Below, in pieces: positions 8,047-12,490 of a DNA stretch of 12,490 nt. The notes under the pieces were generated by a model. It did not search any database and was not told the origin of the DNA. It saw only the letters and a list, made by a program, of their open reading frames with translations. How positions within the stretch are numbered: position 1 is the stretch's first letter; each line of letters begins with the position of its first letter. The position numbers and the translations under genes are program-made. Source of the DNA: an uncultured Lachnospiraceae bacterium. Its GTDB lineage: Bacteria; Bacillota; Clostridia; Lachnospirales; Lachnospiraceae. The stretch lies in the NCBI GenBank assembly GCA_902473545.1, contig CABRSG010000040.1:1-12490 (forward strand), written 5' to 3'.

Positions 8047-8075
8047 CTTATATTTTAATATTTCCCATCCATCAA
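8047..8075 (-). promoter_or_regulatory. Predicted sigma-A promoter of the AAA-ATPase-like gene
   Basis: On the minus strand TTGATG (8075-8070) and TATAAG (8052-8047) are separated by 17 bases. The -10 matches five of six consensus positions and the -35 four. The -10 lies 36 bases before the ATG at 8011, leaving room for a short leader with the Shine-Dalgarno. This supports independent expression of the gene rather than read-through from the pseudogene upstream. Confidence 0.6.
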
Positions 8076-8105
8076 TTTAAAGATCCCAGGAATCTTTTTT
8101 ATTTC

Positions 8106-8892
8106 CTATCCCCTGCACAGGGCTGCAAAATTTTTCAGCAGGCTGCTGCCCTTGCTCATCCTCTCCGGATGCCACTGAACGCCGTAGACCTTCAGCGACC
8201 GGTGCTATAGCGCTTCTACGATACCGTCCTTCGCCCACTGCGTCGCTCTCAGATTCTTTCCGATTTTAAGCGGCGCCTGGTGATGTGAGCTGAAAACTTT
8301 AAGGCTTTTTCGCCTTCACAAACTTATCCAGCAGCTTATAGTGAAGCCTGTCCAGAGAATTGTCTATCCCGACGCTGCCCTTATTTTTTGTATGGTACAT
8401 CGCCGGGTTGATGTCCGTCCCGCCCGGAAGGATCAGGCCGTCATAGGAGGACACTTTGATGCCGGACGACTTTACGATCGCAGCGTTTATCCCAAGCTTC
8501 TTCAGCGCGCCTGCCACTGCCTGCGCCTCGCCGGGACTGCTGTTCGCAACGGCGATTTTTACCGCTTTTTGTACCGTTACCTTACACTTATAGGTTTTCT
8601 TTCCTACCCTTGCCGTTATGTAAGCCGTCCCGGTTCCCTTCGCCGTCAGCTTTGCTTTGTATTTAGAATACTTTTTGACGGTGACAACCTTCTTATTTGA
8701 AGTCGACCAGACCGGCTTTGTCTTTGTCCCGGAAACTGTCAGATATGTGCTCTTCCCTTTTGTGATCTTCAAGGAACTCTTGTTTAACTTTGCTGCGTGC
8801 GCCGGAGCCGCGCAGAACAGAACCGTGCACAAAAATAACAGCAGGGCCCCCAGCCAGTACCACTTGCTTCTCAGATTTTCCCCTTTCACCAT
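8106..8892 (-). pseudogene. Secreted Ig-like (Big_2) + peptidase C26 / class I glutamine amidotransferase-fold protein, broken
   Basis: The intact part (8892-8299, 197 codons) has a signal peptide (charged start, hydrophobic core 13-28, likely AHA-A cleavage near 33). A Lys-rich Big_2-type domain follows at about 34-110 (LKITKGKSTYLTVSG, VVTVKK, GTGTAYITA). Next is the start of a C26 gamma-glutamyl hydrolase domain with LILPGGTDINPAMY. It stops at a TAA after VKAKKP. In another frame immediately downstream (about 8294-8109) the family's C-terminus continues: SSHHQAPLKIGKNLRA, WAKDGIVEAL, a TAG, then VYGVQWHPERM. The segment between, which normally carries the catalytic Cys (GxCRG) and about 70-80 residues, is absent. 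Deletion plus frameshift plus nonsense codon mean no active hydrolase. The start at 8892 follows a GGGAGG site. Confidence 0.88.
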
Positions 8893-8918
8893 TTCATCCC
8901 TCCCGCTCCCTTTTTCAT

Positions 8919-8947
8919 ATTATACTTAATTTTTTCCATGTTCACAA
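8919..8947 (-). promoter_or_regulatory. Predicted sigma-A promoter of the broken C26 gene
   Basis: On the minus strand TTGTGA (8947-8942) and a perfect TATAAT (8924-8919) are spaced by 17 bases. The -10 is 26 bases before the ATG at 8892. The promoter looks intact although the gene it serves is broken, which suggests recent decay. Confidence 0.7.
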
Positions 8948-8962
8948 TCCTATATCAGGATT
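8946..8962. promoter_or_regulatory. Inverted repeat touching the -35 box, possible operator
   Basis: AATCCT-ATATC-AGGATT has perfect 6-base arms around a 5-base centre, and its edge overlaps the last two bases of the -35 element. Size and placement fit a binding site for a dimeric regulator. No regulator gene is in the window, and chance cannot be excluded. Confidence 0.35.
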
Positions 8963-9035
8963 TTGAAAACTTTTTGCCCGTTCTGAAATACCTACAGGAC
9001 CTGCCGCCGGCAGCTTCCTTCGGATGCATAGCGCC

Positions 9036-9082
9036 AAAAGCACCCCGGATCGCAATGTAAGTCCATCGCAGTCCGGGGTGCT
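9036..9082 (-). terminator. Large composite rho-independent terminator of the three-gene ATPase cassette
   Basis: On the minus strand a perfect 11-bp outer stem (9082-9072 with 9049-9039, GC-rich) is followed by one mismatch and a further 7-bp inner stem (9070-9064 with 9057-9051). The loop is 6 bases and the run after the stem is TTTT. Two inner pairs are G-U only on the minus-strand RNA, fixing the direction. It begins 14 bases after the stop codon of the last ATPase gene. Confidence 0.88.
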
Positions 9083-9096
9083 CTCTTTGATTCGTT

Positions 9097-10272
9097 TTAC
9101 TCAAATTCCTCCAGCGAAGGCACGTCCTCGGCGAACGTCTCCTTCCCCAGCTCATTGATCGTGGTTTTCCCGGCCTTTTCATACTGATAAAGCTGGTCCA
9201 GAAACTCGATCGCAGCACGGATTTTGGTGCGCAGCAGGTAGCCACCTGACTGCGTCGCCTCCGCAAGCGTGGAGACCGAAAGATCAGGATTCCAGCCGTA
9301 GGCTCTGCCGTGAAAATCCTGTATTTTACAGAGCACTTCGTTGATCTCGTCCCTAGTCAGCGGCAGAAGCTGCGGCGCACCGACAAGAAGATTCAGCACG
9401 GTTTTGGCAGGCTCCTGCGCCTCCGTATAAATCGTCTCGAGATTTTCGTACTCGTGCTTACCCTCGATGACATCCTCCACGTAGGACGCGCTGAGCGCAA
9501 AAATACTGAAGGTATTTTCCGGGCACCGCTCCGGCAAAAGGAAATCCGCCATGTTCCGGTAAGCGTTCAGGCGCGCTTTCTTTCCAAGGCGTCCCATCAG
9601 CTCGGTTTCGTCAATCAGGATCACCCAGCCATGATAACCCATCTGCGTGAACAGGTGACTCATGAATGAGAAATAATCACGGCAGTGCTTCGTCTTTGTA
9701 AAATTCACATTATATTTCGCCGGCTGGCTGAAAATACGGCGATAAATTTTCTTCAGCGGCGCATTTGCAATGAAATCACCCTCCAGATCTGACTGCAGGA
9801 GAAACTTTTCGTCCGAATCCTCCGTGTTCAGATAGGAGCGAAAAAGATAATACAGCTTGTCTGTTTCCAGCTGCTTCGCCGCATAAAGCAGCATTTCGTT
9901 GGCAACCGGACTGTTTGCAGATATCTTCTCCAGCTCATGCATAAAACCCGGCTGTCTCCGCTTCGGAAGGTAGGTATTCTGTATAATTTTCTGATAGACC
10001 AGATACAGCTTGTCCATCGGCGTTTCCTTGCTCAGCGAAAGATACGAAACAACCATGTTATTGGAATGCGCGAGGTTGAACACCGTATTCAACAGATGCG
10101 TCTTGCCCTCTCCGTATTTTCCGCTGATAATCATTCCACTGGATTTTCCCTGGTCACAGACCATATCCAGCCGGTTTGAGATTTCCTTCATAATTTTCGG
10201 GCGCGCCTCAGAAAAATACTGCCCTACCGCGCGCGAGGGAATGCCGGAGCGCAGCGCTTCGATATCATACAT
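9097..10272 (-). CDS. BrxD/DUF2791-family P-loop ATPase
   Basis: This 391-residue protein resembles the BREX ATP-binding family (BrxC/BrxD, DUF2791). The N-terminal block EALRSGIPSRAVGQYF (5-20) matches the EALRxGVPNRxAV signature remembered for these proteins. It is followed by Walker A GKYGEGKT (51-58), the strand SYLSLSKETPMDKL (76-89), Walker B VILIDE (217-222), and a C-terminal GGYLLRTKIRAAIEFLDQLY helix like the DUF2791 arginine-containing end. It is probably a DNA-associated AAA+ motor working with the nearby helicase; this is inference. The start at 10272 is preferred because AGGAGG sits 9 bases upstream; an ATG at 10296 adds eight odd residues. The start overlaps the upstream ATPase stop by 8 bases, so the two are translationally coupled. 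Confidence 0.82.
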   Translation of the reverse strand: MYDIEALRSGIPSRAVGQYFSEARPKIMKEISNRLDMVCDQGKSSGMIISGKYGEGKTHLLNTVFNLAHSNNMVVSYLSLSKETPMDKLYLVYQKIIQNTYLPKRRQPGFMHELEKISANSPVANEMLLYAAKQLETDKLYYLFRSYLNTEDSDEKFLLQSDLEGDFIANAPLKKIYRRIFSQPAKYNVNFTKTKHCRDYFSFMSHLFTQMGYHGWVILIDETELMGRLGKKARLNAYRNMADFLLPERCPENTFSIFALSASYVEDVIEGKHEYENLETIYTEAQEPAKTVLNLLVGAPQLLPLTRDEINEVLCKIQDFHGRAYGWNPDLSVSTLAEATQSGGYLLRTKIRAAIEFLDQLYQYEKAGKTTINELGKETFAEDVPSLEEFE

Positions 10273-11419
10273 CCTCGTCCACCTCCTGCATTGCATTCTG
10301 AATCAGCTGCGGAATGCCGACTGCGCCGTTGCGCGCCTGCCGCACGATCTCCTCCGCCGCCTCTTTATTAAGCGGAGCTGCCGGAATGCTTTTCTGCATC
10401 TGCGCAATGCTTTCCGACATGGAGACGATCACCTCCGGCGTGTATTCCTGCGCCGCCAGACGGTCCAGATCCACCATATCCGCAAAACGGTTGAACCGCT
10501 CGCCCACGATCTCATTCTGAATGCGCATCCACAATGCCTGGTACGATTTCAGACCGGCATTCTCATCGTCCATAAGCTTGCGGTCAAAAGCGTACACAAA
10601 CATGATATTCTTCATGCTGTCAATATCGTCGATAAGCTGGCGGATACTCTCATAGGTATCCTCGCGCTTCATCTTTGTATAATGGATCGGCTCCAGGCTG
10701 GACCGGCTGATCAAAATTTCCAGATCGTCAATTGCAATGAACAACCCGGAATAGCCACCCATGCGGATGACCTCTGCCAGCGAACGCAGCATATGTCTTG
10801 CATTGTACCGCGTAATGCGGCTCGGATAGAAGTCCATTGCCCGCAGCTGAGAAAGCTTGATCGTCCGGTCGCCCTCCAGCCACGCCAGAAGCAGCTCACG
10901 ATTCTGCGCCTCCAGCACCGGGTAGCCCAGGATACTTCCGGTGAGCATACTGCACGCCAATGCAAAATTGTTGTCCAGCATTGGATTGTCAAGGAAAATC
11001 TGCTTTAGCTGCGCGCGGATCTCCCGCTTTGTCAACGCATCACCCATCCCGTTCTGCGAGAGATAATCAATGAACCTCATCCCATCCGGGATCTCCTGCG
11101 CATCGAATCCCATCTCGCGGATCAAATGATGACTGACCGCCTCCAGACAATCCAGAATATCGCACTGATGAAATATTTCTATGTAAATTTCCCGGAAATC
11201 ATGCATCCAGACGTCGCGCGCGGAGAAACGCACAGTCTTGTAGTTTTCCTGGCGGGCAAGCTTTGTCATAAGCTGCAGGAAGTATGTTTTTCCGCTTCCC
11301 TGGCGGCCTGTTACAAATTTAATCTTGCTGCCGCCGTCCCGGATATATTCGCGAAGATATTTTTTCTCCCAGAAATCCGTGAGAAAATGAATCCCATTTC
11401 CGCTGTATTCTTCGTTCAT
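10265..11419 (-). CDS. Second BREX-type P-loop ATPase, divergent from its neighbour
   Basis: This 384-residue protein has Walker A GRQGSGKT (38-45) and Walker B LFIAIDD (226-232). About 180 mostly helical residues lie between, which is the BrxD/DUF2791 architecture. A loop with KMKREDTYESIRQLIDDID follows Walker B. The C-terminal helices (NGAVGIPQLIQNAMQEV) are in the position of the arginine-finger/sensor segment in related AAA+ proteins. It is not a close copy of the next protein, so the pair likely forms a hetero-complex with distinct roles. The ATG at 11419 follows AAGGAG by 7 bases, and the upstream gene ends 11 bases before. Family placement is less sure than for the downstream ATPase; a general AAA+ label is safe. 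Confidence 0.72.
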   Translation of the reverse strand: MNEEYSGNGIHFLTDFWEKKYLREYIRDGGSKIKFVTGRQGSGKTYFLQLMTKLARQENYKTVRFSARDVWMHDFREIYIEIFHQCDILDCLEAVSHHLIREMGFDAQEIPDGMRFIDYLSQNGMGDALTKREIRAQLKQIFLDNPMLDNNFALACSMLTGSILGYPVLEAQNRELLLAWLEGDRTIKLSQLRAMDFYPSRITRYNARHMLRSLAEVIRMGGYSGLFIAIDDLEILISRSSLEPIHYTKMKREDTYESIRQLIDDIDSMKNIMFVYAFDRKLMDDENAGLKSYQALWMRIQNEIVGERFNRFADMVDLDRLAAQEYTPEVIVSMSESIAQMQKSIPAAPLNKEAAEEIVRQARNGAVGIPQLIQNAMQEVDEDV

Positions 11420-11430
11420 CTTTTTGCTCC

Positions 11431-12198
11431 TTATTCATAGAAACAGATGGTTGCGAGATACTGCTCCTTCCCGTCCCTGTCGAGAATGCGGATCGCCTTG
11501 CTCTGATTCCGGCTCGGACCGAACTGGAACCTTCTTCCGTTTTTTGTCTCCTCGATCCCCGACGCATACAGTCTCGCCAGATCAAATGCAAAGCTCTGCT
11601 GATCGTAATCCTTGCGGAAACGGCTCATCGGCGCCAGGAATTTATACAGGTTCATCAGATAAATGTCGGCTCCCGGACGTTTATTCTGCTTCAGCGCCGC
11701 GAGATCGTAGGCGTCCGCAAGCTCACTGACGAAACTAAGCTCATTAAAATGCGCCTTATTCAGTTTTTCCTGCCCTGCCCTCACAGTGTCCACAAAGCTC
11801 TGCGGGCGCATACACTGCACCTTTTTGCGGTCGATATAAATATCCTGGTTTTCCGCATCCAGTCTCACGCGATACGGGAACATCTCGTAAACCGGAAATT
11901 CCCCACGCACATCCACGCCTTTTTCTTTGCAGGCATCCAGCATCTGCTGCGCAAACTCCCCACTCTCAAAATAAGCTCTGGTATCAAAACCGGAAACAGT
12001 GTCATCCATCTCCTTAAGCGTAGCCGAAAGCAGCTCCGCCGCCTCTGCCATCGCGCTCAGATCGCGCGAAAGCCCTTTCACATCTCCGCTCTCTGTCTCT
12101 TTTCCCACTGTCTTAAAAAGCTTCTGCAGAGACGCCAGACGGTCCTTCACCGCTTTTTCCTGGGGCTGCAGCGCTGCGTAAAATTCCTCGTAATTCAT
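11431..12198 (-). CDS. Unrecognised cytosolic protein, first gene of the ATPase cassette
   Basis: I do not recognise this 255-residue protein. No signal peptide or membrane span is visible. Residues 1-75 are charged and Leu/Ala-rich, likely long helices or a coiled coil (LQPQEKAVKDRLASLQKLFK, then AMAEAAELLSATLKEMD). The middle has a beta-rich block, EFPVYEMFPYRVRLDAENQD then IYIDRKKVQCMRP, resembling a small folded domain. The C-terminus is mixed alpha/beta and ends ATICFYE. Its position before two coupled ATPases suggests an adaptor, DNA-binding or substrate-recognition subunit; this is inference only. The start at 12198 (MNYEEF) has an AAGGAT site 7 bases upstream. An in-frame ATG at 12267 would add 23 residues rich in Arg, Trp and Cys, and is less likely though it lies just after the promoter. 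Confidence 0.78.
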   Translation of the reverse strand: MNYEEFYAALQPQEKAVKDRLASLQKLFKTVGKETESGDVKGLSRDLSAMAEAAELLSATLKEMDDTVSGFDTRAYFESGEFAQQMLDACKEKGVDVRGEFPVYEMFPYRVRLDAENQDIYIDRKKVQCMRPQSFVDTVRAGQEKLNKAHFNELSFVSELADAYDLAALKQNKRPGADIYLMNLYKFLAPMSRFRKDYDQQSFAFDLARLYASGIEETKNGRRFQFGPSRNQSKAIRILDRDGKEQYLATICFYE

Positions 12199-12286
12199 GT
12201 TTTCATCCTTTGCATAGTTTTTATTTGCCCGACGCCAAAACCGCAAAATGCAGCTGGCTCCGGGCATCGCGCATTACCTTACGAAA

Positions 12287-12315
12287 AGTATATCTGAAAT
12301 ACCTCCGCTTTTCAA
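12287..12315 (-). promoter_or_regulatory. Strong sigma-A promoter of the three-gene ATPase cassette
   Basis: On the minus strand TTGAAA (12315-12310) and TATACT (12292-12287) are spaced by exactly 17 bases, each matching five of six consensus positions. Transcription would begin near 12280, giving a leader of about 80 bases before the preferred ATG at 12198. Constitutive housekeeping-type expression is suggested. Confidence 0.75.
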
Positions 12316-12406
12316 TAGATTGTTTCAAAAATGACTGCGATATGGTAAACTTATGTTTAAGAACGCCCATCAGGATTGAAATTCCTTTTCTGGCAGGGTG
12401 AATATC

Positions 12407-12415
12407 GGAAAGGAG
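12407..12415 (+). promoter_or_regulatory. Ribosome binding site deciding the GTG start of the helicase gene
   Basis: GGAAAGGAG lies 10 bases before GTG 12426. An in-frame TGA a few codons upstream (12399-12401), with no other start codon in between, makes this GTG the only possible start for the helicase frame. Confidence 0.75.
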
Positions 12416-12425
12416 CGCGCCGCAA

Positions 12426-12490
12426 GTGAAACATGTTCTCTACCCATGGCAGGAGGATTGTCTGAAAAAATGGTTTGCAAATGACGGCAG
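12426..12490 (+). CDS. Superfamily II (DEAD/DEAH) helicase, N-terminus only (partial, runs off right edge)
   Basis: The 21 readable residues, MKHVLYPWQEDCLKKWFAND then G, match the beginning of SF2 helicases, where an [LR]xPYQ/YPWQ Q-motif-like element and a WxxN-G segment precede the Walker A motif. A BrxHI-like or other DEAD/DEAH helicase is expected, and motif I should follow within about 15 residues beyond the window. It is divergent from the three-gene ATPase cassette, with 227 bases between start codons, suggesting a shared locus. No clear plus-strand promoter was found: a weak TTGTTT and TATGGT pair near 12320-12346 has a short 15-base spacer. The assignment rests on a short stretch, but the pattern is characteristic. 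Confidence 0.65.
   Translation, partial: MKHVLYPWQEDCLKKWFANDG

Noticed and set aside
8079..8097. AAAGAT/ATCTTT hairpin followed by a T-rich run on the plus strand, considered as a terminator
   Set aside because: The stem is AT-rich and only 6 bp, and no plus-strand gene ends there; on the minus strand, where the genes are, no U-run follows.
8963..9035. Short spacer between the C26 promoter region and the terminator, checked for a small gene or RNA
   Set aside because: A small plus-strand frame exists but has no ribosome site or recognisable motif; only a tiny CTGCC/GGCAG palindrome was seen.
8955..9266. A 103-codon minus-strand frame across the terminator and the end of the last ATPase gene
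   Set aside because: It is in a different frame from the ATPase, reads through a strong terminator hairpin and lacks a supported start.
10273..10296. Upstream in-frame ATG at 10296 for the downstream ATPase
   Set aside because: It would place the AGGAGG site inside the coding sequence and add eight residues unlike the family N-terminus; the ATG at 10272 is correctly spaced from that site.
12199..12267. In-frame upstream ATG at 12267 for the first cassette gene
   Set aside because: The added 23 residues are unlike the rest of the protein and the Shine-Dalgarno is weaker than that of the ATG at 12198, though it cannot be fully excluded.

Overview
The window looks like a chromosomal piece from an anaerobic Clostridia species, most likely Lachnospiraceae or a close relative. 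Shine-Dalgarno sites are strong (AGGAGG type), base composition is moderate to slightly GC-rich, and the mannan-oligosaccharide genes resemble those known from Ruminococcus albus and Roseburia. Almost all intact genes are on the minus strand.

Region 1 (about 1-5109, minus strand, read right to left) is a beta-mannooligosaccharide uptake and phosphorolysis operon. It holds two CUT1-type ABC sugar permeases, a GH130 mannooligosaccharide phosphorylase, a cellobiose/mannobiose 2-epimerase and a second GH130 enzyme (4-O-beta-mannosyl-glucose phosphorylase type) that runs off the left edge. The genes are tightly packed or overlapping. Together they would import beta-1,4-mannooligosaccharides, shorten them by phosphorolysis, epimerise mannobiose to mannosyl-glucose and split that into mannose-1-phosphate and glucose. 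No solute-binding protein gene or promoter is visible upstream of the first permease. The operon abuts a broken gene on the other strand.

Region 2 (about 5122-9035) is decayed. A plus-strand MATE efflux pump gene has lost its start and a block from TM1 to about TM3. A secreted Ig-like/peptidase C26 (glutamine-amidotransferase fold) gene has lost the segment carrying its catalytic cysteine. Between them lies an intact, more AT-rich AAA-ATPase-like/PD-(D/E)XK gene that overlaps the MATE 3' end tail to tail.

Region 3 (about 9036-12490) is the most interesting part. A strong promoter drives three minus-strand genes: an unrecognised 255-aa protein and two different P-loop ATPases of or near the BrxD/DUF2791 group. 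They end at a large composite terminator. Divergently, a GTG-started gene with the N-terminus of a superfamily II helicase leaves the right edge. Helicase plus BrxD-like ATPases is a pairing known from type 2 BREX phage defence, but no PglX, PglZ or PglW partner is visible. This is a candidate minimal or undescribed defence/DNA-processing cassette.

No tRNA, rRNA, CRISPR array or recognisable insertion sequence was seen. No gene-free stretch exceeds 300 bases; the longest are 8893-9096 and 12199-12425, whose contents are listed.
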